Assembly: GCA_007258455.2 (NCBI GenBank)
Contig: VDFB02373365.1
Span: forward strand, 220,380,552-220,444,551
DNA length: 64,000 nt
Reading direction: 5' to 3'
Source of the DNA: Sequoia sempervirens
Lineage: Eukaryota > Streptophyta > Pinopsida > Cupressales > Cupressaceae
Shown here: positions 27,763-39,706 of the stretch, in pieces
Numbering within the stretch: the stretch's first letter is position 1
How the letters are laid out: each line of letters starts with the position of its first letter
The notes under the pieces: generated by a model
Databases searched by the model: none
What the model was told of the DNA's origin: nothing
What the model saw: the letters and a program-made list of their open reading frames with translations, nothing else
Translations under genes and position numbers: made by a program

Positions 27763-28858
27763 ATATACACCTAAAATCGGTCAAGACAATTAATTAATTA
27801 ATTAGCTAAATACTAGCTATTTAATTAATGTACTCCCTTTATTCATCTACTTATAAATAAATTCACAATTTATTTATATAGTTCACACTTTTCTAAATTC
27901 TTCATTCTAAACCACATTCTTCTAAATTTAATTAAATAAAAAAATGACTATAGTTTGTTTTTATTTAATTAAATGTCTTATCACTAAGTTTGAATAATTT
28001 CAAATTCAAAATTAGTCACATGTCTATAGCACTTTTTGGCCATGTCATAAAATGTCACATGTAATTATATATGACTAATATTTACTTACATTATTTTCAA
28101 CCAATTATCTTCAACAAAATTTTAGCACATGGCTTATTCCTCACACACTTTATTCCTTCATCCATTTGACATGTTTCCCTTTGTCAAGGGGACATCCTCC
28201 AAGATTCTTCCATCTCCACCATTCATCCCTCATGTTTGAATTTGGACTGTCAATCGCTGCCACATCACAAGATGCTTTAAAAATCCTATAAATACGACCC
28301 TTAGCCACAACATTAACACACAAACATTTTAGCAAACTTATTATGTAGGAATAGCTTTGGAGCATTGGAGCATTTGGATTTTATAGTTAGCTTGGTAGTA
28401 TCATGTTAAATTAGAATCATGGCTTGATTTATAGTTGCATTTTATTTCATGTATTTCCTTATAGTTGTATTTTAGTTTATCATATCCATAGTTATTTGAG
28501 CATATGCAGAATCATTTTAGCTTTTTTTATGTAGCATCATTATCCATTTGTCAATATCACCATTGTCATAGTATCATGGCTTTTATCACATAGTTTCATG
28601 TAGGAACTTAGATTTCTTGCATTTTGAACAACATCTTGTTTCTCAAGTTGTCATTCTAACAATCGTAGTGCACATATAAAATCTGAGAGCCAAATGATTT
28701 ATTGAATCCTTGAGAATAGAGAACAATGGAACGTTTTTAGAGATTTGTTTGCTGCAAATAAATTAGTTCTTTGATTCAAATCTTTAATATAATAGGTCTC
28801 ATTGATGTTTGTGTGCTTTAGTATTAATTTACTAACTCTCCCACATTTCACACACACA
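27763..28858 (+). repeat. 5' LTR of Tat-type Ty3/gypsy element B1
   Basis: The right end is set by ...CACACACA at 28858, directly before a primer binding site. The left end near 27763 (TATACACCTAAAATCGG) is inferred from where the LINE frame stops; a normal TG start is not preserved. No second full copy is present. The last 0.25 kb recurs at 39707-39945. A TATAAATACGAC string near 28286 could serve as the LTR's TATA box. Confidence 0.65.
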
Positions 28859-28863
28859 TAAAT

Positions 28864-28883
28864 TAGCGCCCACCACGGGGCTC
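28864..28883 (+). promoter_or_regulatory. Primer binding site, tRNA-Lys type (B1)
   Basis: The site TAGCGCCCACCACGGGGCTC is complementary, with a few transitions, to the 3' end of plant tRNA-Lys(CUU), which ends ...CCCCACGGTGGGCG plus CCA. It lies six bases after the LTR end. Confidence 0.75.
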
Positions 28884-28939
28884 AACCCCATTTTTAACAA
28901 TTTTTTGGAAAAGTTTTTGTAAATAGGTTGGACGTGACG

Positions 28940-29224
28940 TTTTAGCACGACCGTGAGTTCTTTTAGCACATACGACAAATATTTCGGCGCATCCGAAAAA
29001 TATCTCAATGGATATGGGGTCTGTTATGACACATACACCATTTCTTTTGACGCATTGAGCAACAATTTTAGCACATCCAAGGAGTCTTTTAGCTTTCAGT
29101 CAATACTTTAGCCCATCCATTATTTCTTTTAGTGCATTCATTAGTTCTTGTAGCGCATTCATGAGTTATTTCAGCGCATAGGGTAGTTGTTTTAGCGCAT
29201 TGGATGACTATTTTAGCATATTTG
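28940..29224 (+). repeat. 21-bp tandem array in the leader of B1, first block
   Basis: About 13 degenerate units share a core TTTTAGYGCAT, mostly 21 bp apart. It lies between the primer site and gag. The same block in B2 (about 40022-40334) has one extra 21-bp unit. Confidence 0.85.
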
Positions 29225-30221
29225 TTTAAATTTGCAAAATATTAAAATCCCGAGAACTAATTGCTCCTTTGTGCTTGTAGGTGGGTGATACACCGATCAA
29301 AGACAATCTCATGAAACTACTAATGATTTATGTAGGGGATGGAGTTATTTAATGCTTTCTTTTGATTAAGATAGGAATCTAGCTTAATTAAAAGGTTAAA
29401 GAACACCATTTTTTCTGTGCTTGATGAATGGTAGGAATATGCTCTCCCCTTAACTGGGTGACCAAAAGGCCAGACCCATTTATTTTTATTTTGTTTTATC
29501 CATAGAGGGCCTTCCTTGTGGGAAAAAGTAATCACCTAAGGGAACGACCCAACTGGTAACATGCAAAATCCAAGTGACTTCCAATTGAGATATAAATGTG
29601 GGTAATTGAGGAAAGTTCAAGTATCACGAGGATTGTTTCGACAAGAAGGGAAACAATAGCCTCTTTCCGAATGGATGATCCCCCATGAACGAAATGCCTA
29701 TACTAAAACCCTTTATTGTAGAAAGCCAAAATCCTTATTCTATTTATTGGCATAGAAGGTCTAACCTTTGAAGTCGTCCCACATTTTTGCGGTTTTAGTA
29801 GAGATGAGAAGTATGCCATGGGAGATTCATGGGTACTGAAGCTTGGCTTCCTCGTAGAAGTGAGTGTCGTGGAGGGGAGCCAGTGGGGTCAAGCTTCTAA
29901 TCATCGTTTAAAAGTAGGTGTAGCTGGAGAAAAATCCAAGTGGGAATCCAGTAAATATTGTCCTACACAAACTTAAGTTGTACATGTTTGATGTGTTTTA
30001 CCAATGTGTTCTTAAAAAAAAAATCAAACAAAACATCGCACACTTGAAGTGAAAACCCTGATTCAAGAATCATCCATTTGAGTACACAATTCCCATCATT
30101 CACAAGTTAGAAACGAAACAAAATTCATTAGTTAAAAGATTATATCCTTGGAAACACTCAGATTCACAAATTCAAAACCAAACAACCAGATAGAGTCGCA
30201 AAAACACTAATATTTTCTAGA
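29225..30221 (+). other. Untranslated leader of B1, spacer between repeat blocks
   Basis: No protein-like frame was found. The whole stretch is conserved in B2 (about 40335-41329), so it is part of the element and not a later insertion. Confidence 0.65.
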
Positions 30222-31040
30222 TTAGCGCATTCATTCCCTATTATAGCACATCTGACATCTGTTCTAGTGCATCCATACACTGTTCTGGTGCATCCACTAT
30301 CTTTTCCAATGCATCTAAGTCATATTTTAGCACATAGACATCATATTTTGGCGCATTCACCCTCTATTATAGCACATTCAGGCCTTTTTATAGCGCATAG
30401 AACCTTTGTTTTAGTGCATACAGTTAGTCTTATAGTGCATCTGTGTAGTCTTCCAGCGCACGTTCATTCTCTGTTGTAGTGAAAGTTTTTTAAAAAAAAT
30501 TCAAACAAAACATCACACACTTGAAGTGAAAACCAATGTTGTTTTAGCGCATGAGTGTTTTACCAATGTGTTTTTAAAAAAAAATTCAAACAAAACATCA
30601 CACACTTGAAGTGAAAACCCTGATTCAAGAATCATCCATTTGAGTACACAATTCCCATCATTCAAAAGTGAGAAACGAAACAAAATTCACTAGTTAAAAG
30701 ATTATATCCTTGGAAACACTCAGATTCACAAATTCAAAACCAAACAACTAGATAGAGTCACAAAAACACTAATATTTTCTAGATTAGCACATTCATTCCC
30801 TGTTATAGCACATCTGACATATGTTCCAGTGCATCGATACACTGTTCTGGTGCATCCACTGTCTTTTCCAGTGCATCTAAGTCGTATTTTAGCACATAGA
30901 CATCATATTTTAGTGCATTCACCCTCTATTATAGCACAGTTAGGCCATTTTATAGTGCATAGAACCTTTGTTTTAGTGCATACAATTAGTCTTATAGCGC
31001 ATCTGTGTAATCTTCCAGTGCGTTCATTCTCTATTGTAGT
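30001..31040 (+). repeat. Tandem duplication with 562-bp offset in the leader of B1
   Basis: The sequence starting CCAATGTGTTCTTAAAAA at 30001 starts again at 30563 as CCAATGTGTTTTTAAAAA and matches for nearly 0.5 kb, including a second run of the 21-bp array. B2 has the segment once (from about 41111). Confidence 0.85.
30222..30475 (+). repeat. 21-bp tandem array, second block of B1
   Basis: Twelve consecutive units with core GYGCAT are spaced exactly 21 bp apart from 30225, ending with one 23-bp step. One frame stays open through the array and places His every seventh residue, a direct result of the 21-bp period. Confidence 0.9.
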
Positions 31041-31092
31041 GCAACCATGAAATATTTTAGTACATCCAAACTCTATTTTAGCACATCCATTA
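30784..31092 (+). repeat. 21-bp tandem array, third block of B1 (duplicate of the second)
   Basis: This is the duplicated copy of the second block, from GCACAT at 30787, and it runs on for a few further units to about 31090. B2 has this block once, at about 41330-41642. Confidence 0.85.
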
Positions 31093-31468
31093 AATGCAAA
31101 ACTCGAGAGTTAAATTTATCCCCTATTTCACAGTTTGAACCTAAATTCAGAGTTATTTTTAGTCAAAAATTATTCCTCAGGTACAACAGAGTCTAAACTT
31201 GTCAAAATTGACCTCTACAAGTGGAATTCTCCAAATTAAACCTAGATCTAAACCTATCAAAGTGCCTAAATCATAAAACTTATCATATCTTTGATTGTTA
31301 AGCCTAGTTTCATCATCAGGATTTATCATCCCTTCATCATGAAACAAAGCTATTTAATCAAATTAAACTTAGTCTCATCAATAGAATTTTTCATTCTATT
31401 TGACTTAGTTGTAATCCTTGGCACTCTTCCAAACAAAGATCAAAATTTAGTCAAAGTATAACACTTGT

Positions 31469-32275
31469 ATGCCCATTCAAACAAGATTACAAAAGCATAA
31501 AATCAAGGAAAAAGATCTGGAAACACAAAACATTGGAACTCAAAGTGTCGAAACTCCTAACATCGAAACTCAAAACATCAAAACTTAAAACAATGAAACA
31601 CAAAACACCATGGCTGAAGCTAAAGAGAATCCTTTCCATGGAATCCAAAATAATGAAGGGGAAGAGATAACCGAGGAAGACATCCAAAATGTTGAACAAG
31701 ATCCGAATTTCCACAAGTGCTTAGAAAAGATTTTAAAAATGAATGGGGAAAATAACCTCCTAATGTTGGCTAAACAAGCTATCAAATTTCCTAATGATTT
31801 TGATGTTAATCAATTGAAAGCGCCTCCCAAAAAGCCTGAAAATGATACAAAGTGGTTTCCCTAACTCATCAAATGAAAAACCTGCAACAACAAATTCTTG
31901 ACATGCAAAGGGGAACCTCCAAACGATACTTGATCGAAGACATTTGTCCATATCCTTTTGATCAATATATCCACATGATTCCTTTTCCAAAACATTATGA
32001 ATTACCAAAGTATGAAAAATACAATGGTAAAACTGATCCAATAGATCATGTGAGGGAAATTAGAACCACGAGTCTTGAATTTTTTCCTGAAGAAACATAT
32101 TTGATGAGATTATTCCCATGTAGCTTAGGTGAAAAATTCCTTGAATGGTTTTCTAAACTTTCACCACCAATGAAAACCTTCGAAGAGTTGGTAAAATAAT
32201 TCACCCCTCAATATTGTTATAACATCCAACATGATATAACAATGAAAGACCTTTGTAACTTGAAATAATTCAAGT
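31469..32275 (+). pseudogene. Tat element B1 gag, broken, C-terminal part missing
   Basis: The start chosen is ATG at 31469, equivalent to the intact start of B2 at 42017. The N-terminus carries 15-bp coding repeats giving ETQNI-like units, interrupted here by a TAA. The frame continues through MAEAKENPFHG (31610). After a shift near 31855 it gives the capsid-like block of the Retrotrans_gag family (PKHYELPKYEKYNGKTDP, then EETYLMRLFPCSLGEKFLEWFSKL at about 32090-32160). The sequence then jumps near 32270 into the protease region, so the zinc-binding end of gag and the protease start are deleted. B2 has the opposite deletion. Confidence 0.8.
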
Positions 32276-33911
32276 AGGACCAGTTGTCAAAGATATAGGT
32301 TGCCAAGTGTTGGATAAAAAATGACATACAACATACTCTTGGGACGTCCGTGGATCCATGAGTTGCAAGCTGTACCATCGACATATCGCCAGTGTTTGAC
32401 ATTTCCTTTTAACAGACAAGATATCACTATTGCTATTGATTCTAACATCCCAGAATATTGCAACACACTCAGAATAACCCAAGATACTTTTTTACCACAC
32501 AACAAGGAAGCTACAACTCTTGGTTCATCCAACAGTGAGAGACAACTAAATTTCTTGTCAAAGTGGGTGGAGAAAAAGGACCAGTCAAAAGACAAAGGTG
32601 TTGGTAATTCTATTACACAAAATCAAGAAAGTCAACTTAATGCCTTATCAAAATAGGTTGAAAAGATCCAATTGAAATACAAAGGCATGTGGGGGAATAC
32701 TCATTTGAGAAATCCTTATGTTTATCACAACTTTCATCTTCTCCTATGTCATATGGACAACCATCAACATCAAGACAACAATCATCACAACTAACCACAC
32801 TCTTTGATGGAAAATTTGTAAGAGAAGGAACCTTAGTGGACAAATTAGAAGACAAGGAGGTTTTGAATTGGTTGTACAAGGATGAATAAAAATCACAAGC
32901 ATCCACTTCAAATGTATTGATAGAGCAGTATGGAAAAGGCAAGACAATCTTGGAAAAGATGTGATATGAGGGAAAAGGGCCTATTGGTAAAAGAAAGGAA
33001 GGAATCATAGAGCCAATATAGCCCATCACATTGAATTCTAAGGAGAAGACGAGACTAGTATACATGGAAGAAGCAAAAGAAGAAACCAAACAACAAGTTG
33101 TCGAGAGAATCCTTCAATAGAGGGATAATTTTGAAACAAGCTCCAATGAATATGAATGGGATTCCCTCTCTGAAGACTCTTATAATAATAAGGAAATTGA
33201 TGTGGTACAAAAGTATACACCAACATGTACATGGGGACAGAGCTCGGGTTATAGACCACTTGAAATTGGATCACAAAATATCGATGACTCAATTGAAGAC
33301 GATCATACTTCGAGCGAGATAGATACTTCAAAAGAAAGTAACATCATAGACCTCGATATTGCCATTGGACATTCTGAAAATGTTTCCATTATGATGCTTA
33401 CCCCTTTTTGACCATGGCCAATCCAACGATTCTTTGCCATTAATACACCTTGAATTGATTGACTGGGACCAATCTGAGCTGTTTGATCCACCCAACTTTC
33501 TGAATGATGATGCCATTGTAAACTTCCTTTGTTATGATAACCCTAAAACATGTTCCATCACCAAAAATCATAATGGAGCTTCAGATGAGGGGAGTGCCAA
33601 ATATTCGAGCTGCAAAGTGAATATAAAAAATGGATCTAATAGTGAAAACCATTTAATGACACTATTAAATAAAGAAAAAGTAAAAAATAAAGAGTGCATC
33701 TCAAGGTGAAAACCTCTCTGAGGCACCGAGAGATGGAAGATTTGACACTCTTCCCAAGCACTATCAGGAGAGATCATCAGTGCTGATTGAGCCTACACAG
33801 TCTATCAATGTTGGCACAAATGAAACAGTGAAGACCCTACACCTCGCGACATCCATGACAAAGGAGGAAAAACCCAGTTTCACTAAATTCTTTGAAGACA
33901 AGTAGATCAAC
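32276..33911 (+). pseudogene. Tat element B1: protease C-part and protease-RT linker
   Basis: This begins inside the retropepsin domain ([15 protein letters not shown], then an [20 protein letters not shown] block at about 32325-32390). A long, acidic, poorly conserved linker follows, with several stops and shifts, ending EEKPSFTKFFEDK just before the inserted foldback element at 33915. The active-site part of the protease is missing because of the deletion at about 32270. B2 (43754-45672) preserves more of this region. Confidence 0.75.
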
Positions 33912-33914
33912 TTT

Positions 33915-34157
33915 CACTGATACATTTTGACTCAAAATCCGACAAAAGTTCACTGGAATTACGATGAACTTTCATCGGAATTATTTCATCGATTTTCCGA
34001 CGAACTTTGAAATGTCAAAATTTTGACCCAGCCAACGATGCTGGGTCAGAATTTTGACGTTTCAAAGTTCGTTGGAAAATCGACGAAATAATTTCAAAGA
34101 AAGTTCGTCGAAATTCTGACAAAATTTTGTTGGATTTTGAGTCAAAATTTATCAGTG
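33915..34157. mobile_element. Foldback MITE (CACTA-like) inserted in pol of B1
   Basis: A 243-bp element is almost entirely palindromic. It starts CACTGATACATTTTGACTC, ends with the matching reverse complement ...TATCAGTG, and has a GACCCAGC/GCTGGGTC stem at the centre (about 34023-34045). It is flanked by TTT on both sides (33912-33914 and 34158-34160), a 3-bp target duplication as in CACTA elements. Removing it with one TTT rejoins the pol frame as Ile-Asn-Phe-Ala-Trp-Ser-Tyr. It has no coding capacity. Confidence 0.85.
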
Positions 34158-35960
34158 TTTGCTTGGTCTTATGCTGACATGCTAGACATAGATCCAGAAC
34201 TCATCATGCATCATTTATCATTACCACTTGGCATAAAACCAGTAAAGAAAAAGTTGAGAAAAATGCACCCTCATATTTCCCTTTTGGTAAAAGCCGAATT
34301 AAAGAAGCTACTGGATGTGGGATTTATCAGATCCATTGACTATGGCGAGTGGATATCAAATATTATGGGCCCGTCTCAAAACAAGACAAAAGCATCAGGA
34401 TATGCACAGACTTCAGGGATCTTAACAAGGCTTGCCCAAAAGATGATTTTCCTCTACCTAACATTGACATCATCGTAGAATTGAATGCCGGACATGAAAT
34501 GCTCTCACTTATGGATGGCTATTCAGGTTATAATCAGATAAAGATAGCACTCGAAGATCAAGACAAAACGACTTTCACATTTCCTTGGGGAACTTTATGT
34601 TGGAATTTAATTCCTTTTGGGTTGAAAAATGCTAGAGCCACATATCAGAGAGCAATGACGACCATCTTTGATGTCATGATGCACACTTTTATGGAAGACT
34701 ATGTAGATGATTTACTGGTGAAATCATTCACTAGAGAGGGACACTTGGAAATTTTAGATAAGATTTTCACTAGACTGGAGAAATTCAATGTGAGGTTGAA
34801 CCCCAAGAAATGTGTATTCGACGTAACATCAACTAAAATTTTGGGGTATATTGTATCGCTAAAGTCATTGAGGTGGATCCTGCAAAGGTCAAAGCCATCA
34901 TGGAGATGCCTCCTTTTAAAAGCATCAGTCAACTCAGATCATTACAAGGAAGATTTCAATCCATTAGGAGGTTCATCATGCAACTGGTCAAAAAATCTCA
35001 CCCTTTCAACCACTTGCTCCACAAGAATGTGTCTTTTAAGTGGGATGAGAAGTGTTAAGTAGCCTTTAATCAACTCAAGCAATATCTGATGTCACCACCA
35101 ATACTAGTACCACCAACCGAAGGAAATCCATTGATACTCTACTTTGCAACAACTGAGATATCTTTGGGAGCTTCATTGGCACAGGAAGATTCTGCATGAA
35201 AAGAAAGGGAAATTTATTATATCAATGTTCAGGACCTTGAATGGTTATGATATCAATTACACCTTCATTGAGAAAGCCTGTTTGGCAGTAGTATTTGTTA
35301 CCCAACAACTCAGACATTACATGCTGAGTCACACCATTAAACTCATAGCTAAAATTGATCCCTTAAAGTATCTACTCAGCAAAGCTGTCCTAACAGGAAG
35401 AAGAGCTAAATGGGTCATGATATTGAGCGAGTTTGATATCCAGCACGTGGACATAAAAGTAATGAAGGGTCAAGCCATAGCAAATCAACTAGCTAAAGCA
35501 CCATTGCAAGACAATCGTCCAATGAACATTGAGTTTCTAGATGCTCATGTCCTTACAATATCTACACAACAATGAATGTTGTAATTTTATGGCTCTTATA
35601 CACAACATGGATCAAGAACAAGAATCTTGTTTATCTCACCACAAGGATATACCATTCCCAAGTCCTATAGATTGATGTTTCCTTGCACCAACAACACAGC
35701 CGAACATGAAGCATTGATCATTGGAATCAAAGTAGCAATCAAGTGGAAGATCACAAAGTTACATGATGTCTATGGTGATTCTCAGCTAGTCATTAACCAG
35801 GTGAACGATGATTACCAAACAAAAGATGACAAATTAATGTCATATAAAAGAATGGTTGATGACTTCAAAAATTACTTTGTGGAGATAAAATTTGAGCAGA
35901 TTCCTAGAGGCAACAACAAAGCTGCTGATGCCATGGCTACCATTTCTTCTCTCTGAATGC
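34158..35960 (+). pseudogene. Tat element B1 RT and dual RNase H, broken
   Basis: The RT runs from FAWSYADMLDIDP (34158), through LRKMHPHISLLVKAELKKLL, then after a shift ICTDFRDLNKACPKDDFPLP, DGYSGYNQI and the catalytic YVDD (about 34700) to KKCVFDVTSTKILGYI. A shift near 34860 breaks the thumb. A first (Ty3-type) RNase H follows at about 35090-35560. A second, archaeal-type RNase H follows at 35585-35956 (YGSYTQHGS, NTAEHEALI, VYGDSQLVINQVN). The paired RNase H domains place it in the Tat lineage of Ty3/gypsy. No integrase follows. The N-terminal Asp of the second RNase H reads Tyr here, and stops (for example TGA at about 35954) confirm decay. Confidence 0.85.
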
Positions 35961-38900
35961 AGCTTGATGAAACACCCCTTAGGGAACCCATAATGCCACA
36001 CATTTGTGTCAGTATTATCTCTAATCCCCTTTGCATAGTATGGTTGATATAGCAGTGTTGTTTAAAGTTATTTGATGTTACTCTAAATAACTTTCACATT
36101 GCTTCCTTCTTGAAAACTAAATTTGTGTTTTTCGTGAATACTAAGGTAATTATTTAAGTTTATTTTATAATTGATTTAGGCTTCATACTATTCACATTCT
36201 TGTTGTGTTAAGTTAGATCCTTATTAGTGCATTTAATTTAACATATTCTTTTCTCATTATCATTAGCGAGCAATGAAGAGGTCACAATAGATGGCGAGGA
36301 AGAATTGTTAGCACAATTATTGGTGTTTGAGGAAGAGTGGATGACGAAGCTTGTTGTTGCAATGAAGAGAGAAGAGAAAAAAGTTGTAGCTAATGAGGAT
36401 GTGGAAGATGTCGTAGGGAAATTTAATGTTGTAGTTGCGAATGAAGATGAGGTAAATCAACTTTGTGATGTTATTTTGTTTTAAGATTTGGTAGTAAAAG
36501 GAGAGATGGATAGAGAGAAAGAGCATGTTGTGGATGTTACATGGCTGTGTGTAGAAATGGAAGAAGATTTTGTAGGGGTTTTTAGTGGAGGTGGAGTGTT
36601 AGAGGTGGGTTTGAACCCACGAAGGAGGAGGAAAGAGTGCAGAGTATTTGGTTTAGGAGGTCAAGTTTTGGTGGACATGACTCCACAAGGAGTAAAGGGA
36701 GGAAGATGCGGTGTTTTTGAAAGATGGTGGTGCGTGTTCTAGCATGATGCTAGAAAAGCAGAAGAAAGATTGATCTTGAGCACTTGACAGTGAAGGAGTT
36801 CGCTGCAGGTTGATGGCAACTTGGAAGAGTAGTGCAACTACTCAAATCCACCATTGTGAGCCTATTCTCACAATCTTTCTACTTGATGTGTCTGATGCAG
36901 GAGCATCCAGGTATAGGCATGATCCTACATCAACCAAAAAAGATTATGTTCCTTTTTTGTTTCAATTTTGGTTGTTTCTCTTTTGTAGGAAATTTTGGTG
37001 AAACTTTGGAAGTGGCAAAGACATTCACTGAGAAAGTATTGAGTTAAATTTGGGTCTTGTGTATGTGTTAACACTGGTAATGTTCTCCAGATGAAAGACC
37101 TATTGAAGCATTTGATTTATTCAATATTTGTTTAAAAGCAAAAGAGGCAATGCCCAATGTGTTACAAGATATGAAATTTTGCATTACATAATTCAAAAAG
37201 CATTGGGAGATTTAAAAGAAGAAGAAAAATTCTAATTGGGAAGGTAAGAGGTCTTGGCTAGAAACTGAGGTGCATAATTTTAATTAAATGCAGATATTGC
37301 AATTTGGAGATAAAAAGGGGTCGAGCAACATTGTAGATTTAAAGAAGGGAATAAGGAATATGAAGATGCCCAATAATTGAAATTTATATTACATTATGGC
37401 CTAGGTCGAAGACTTTAAATGAGAAGATTTAATGACACTAAAATTGGAGAAAAATTGATGTAAAGGAAGAGGCAACAAAAATATAGTGGAGAGGTTGCAC
37501 TTGGCAAGTGAAGAGTTGTGCCTCAAGAGGAAATGAAAGGGTGCATACAAAAATACTTTAAAATTAATGAATGAACAAAATTTTGGAGGGTGCACTAAAT
37601 AGAGGAATTGGGTGGGCGCTATTGCTAACATAGCATACTGGTGAATAGTGTTGCATGGGAGAGTATGGGTAGCAACACACAAGATATTGATTAAGGGCTA
37701 CAATGAAGAAGAGACCCACAAATGGGTCATTCCATGTGATATGACTAAAGACTTAAAATTAAAACAAAAACATAGTTCCTAGAGAGAGAGAGAGAAAGGT
37801 CATGTAAGGAAGGAACTCGTTGCATAGAGAAAAAAGCTTGAGTTGCTGCATCATAATTGGACTTTAGTGTAGGTAGATTGGAACCTCTAATAGCTATGAT
37901 TTACAAGGAAGGAGTGAAATCTAAAAATTAATGAAATTTTGAATGCAGATCAAGCCATATAATGTGGTCAGTTAAAATTAAATTGCAATAACATACAAAG
38001 TATTGGAAGCAAAGATTGCGGGTGAGTAGAAGACAAATTGGTAAATGTTTGAATATGCAACCAAACAGGGGTAAAGAGGTCGCATATAAGAGAACAGAAA
38101 AATGGTGAATAGAAAAAATTGATAGTGAATCTTTGATTGAAGATTGAGGGTCAGACAAAGTAGCATGAATAAATTGTTCTAGAGAGTTTTGTGTGAATTA
38201 GAGAGTACCTATGGAGTGAAGGTAGAAGGAGGAGATTGGATGGACTCGTAGAAGAGTGTGGCCATGAAAGGAAAATTTGTCATAATTTGTAATTAAATAA
38301 ATAAAATTGAAGTTTTCTTGCAATTAGATTTCTTTGATTGGTTTGAAGTAGGCAAAGTATTGCTTGTGATTTTGTGTTTTGTGAATGTTTGTTTAGTAGA
38401 GGGGAGCACCCTCTTGCATCACCCATCTTGGTGTACATGCTCCATTATGACTTTTATTCTTGTTGCATCTTAAAATTTTGAGCATAAATATATTTAATTT
38501 CTCATCCAAGATTAGTTTTTCTTGATTTAAAAAAGTGGCCACTTAAGACCCCCTTTGGTCCCCCATTTCCTTGCACATAACTATTATTTACATACATAAT
38601 GATTAAAAATGGTAAAACTTATGTCAATGATAGTTGAAATATGACTACTACCACCAAAGAGTCTTGATGTTGAAGGTCCAACATCCACTTTTTTATCATC
38701 AAATGTGAATTAAGATTACCATTGATATATTAAAAAATGATTTATATGTATTATATTTACTATTTTTTAACAAATTACATACTTGTGGGCTTGACATAAA
38801 TGCATAATCAAGAGCTAAAGGGATGACAGATGCATGATGAACACCATGAACCTTAAATTTTATATTACATACCATTATTTATACTAATTTTCATTCATAA

Positions 38901-39677
38901 TAGATTAATATAATTAACCTTATATTTCAAGAAGAAATATAATAAATTACATAACCTTACTGAAAATTCTATCGATTAATACCAAAGGTCCTATCCAACT
39001 CATCTATCATGTATCTTACTATTGGCATTATGTAGCACACTCCTTAAACTATGGAACATCATCTCTAATATGTGTATGTTGAGCATCATCGTATCCATAA
39101 TCATAGATATATCCACAATAATGAAAAAGCTATGGTAATTGTTGACACCAAGGAACCTCACCCTCATCACTTTGTGAACGATGCTTGGTATTTTGTTATA
39201 AGCATTGTATGAGGAAATTTATAGATTATAAGGTCTCCACCTCAACACTCTTCTTCATCGTGGAAGGGATCATGACATAGTAAATATATGGCCTTGCTAG
39301 GGTTCTCCATGGTTGGTCTTAGGTGTGACATGCCCCTTCCCTATCATATGTAGCACCTTTTCCTTAGAAATCACACATATCAAAATAAGTTAGAATCTCA
39401 TTGAGGATGAAATCACAATAGAGCTTTCTCAAGAAATATTTTGGAGCTTCATTATTGTTTCATGGGAGATGGAAAAAAACCATCCACCATCTATCCTAAA
39501 AATTATCCCTTACTCTTTGGTGTTGGCATTAATGAATAGGGAATATTTTTCAACTTGTATGCATGGGTGCATTGATTCTTAGATCAATTAATAATGCACA
39601 GAAAATAGATTTTAATTTTTTTATCCTTCACTTGTTTATATCATAATTTTGTATAATAAAATTGTTGTGCATTCTCC
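35961..39677. repeat. Repeat block A, copy 2 (A2), with the tail of the Tat pol
   Basis: This starts with the last codons of the Tat pol reading (PLREP...) and runs without a break into sequence shared with A3 from about 47770, and with A1 from about 36779. It ends abruptly at 39677 (GTGCATTCTCC), where A1 and A3 continue into block C. Apart from the acidic frame listed separately, no protein-like frame is apparent. A short AG run lies near 37781. Confidence 0.8.
36260..36741 (+). pseudogene. Unrecognised acidic protein-like frame in A2
   Basis: One frame reads from about 36268 to 36741 with a single TAA (36481-36483) in the middle. It is rich in Glu, Asp and Val, with a repeated ANED-V pattern (about residues 30-55), then KGEMDREKEHVVDVTWLCVE and a Gly/Arg-rich end. 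The equivalent in A3 (49072-49527) is open without that stop. The two copies differ by substitutions that mostly keep the frame. I cannot assign a family. It may be a captured gene fragment or an extra reading frame of a mobile element. Confidence 0.4.
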
Positions 39678-39706
39678 TTTTGCAAGTATAAATTTAGAAT
39701 TTCTTG
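39678..39706 (+). other. LINE fragment marking the start of duplicated unit 2
   Basis: This 29-bp sequence matches 27475-27503 of the second LINE with one difference. It sits between the truncated end of A2 (39677) and the LTR remnant of B2, so it marks the head-to-tail junction of the tandem duplication. Confidence 0.85.

Noticed and set aside
28940..31092. Regularly spaced short repeats that look superficially like a CRISPR array
   Set aside because: The spacing is a contiguous 21-bp period with a degenerate core and no unique spacers of 30 bp or so. It lies in a plant retrotransposon leader.
35961..39677. Block A as the 3' LTR of the Tat element
   Set aside because: It shares no sequence with the 5' LTR at 27763-28858, shows no TG...CA ends or target duplication, and also occurs (A1) without a Tat element in view.
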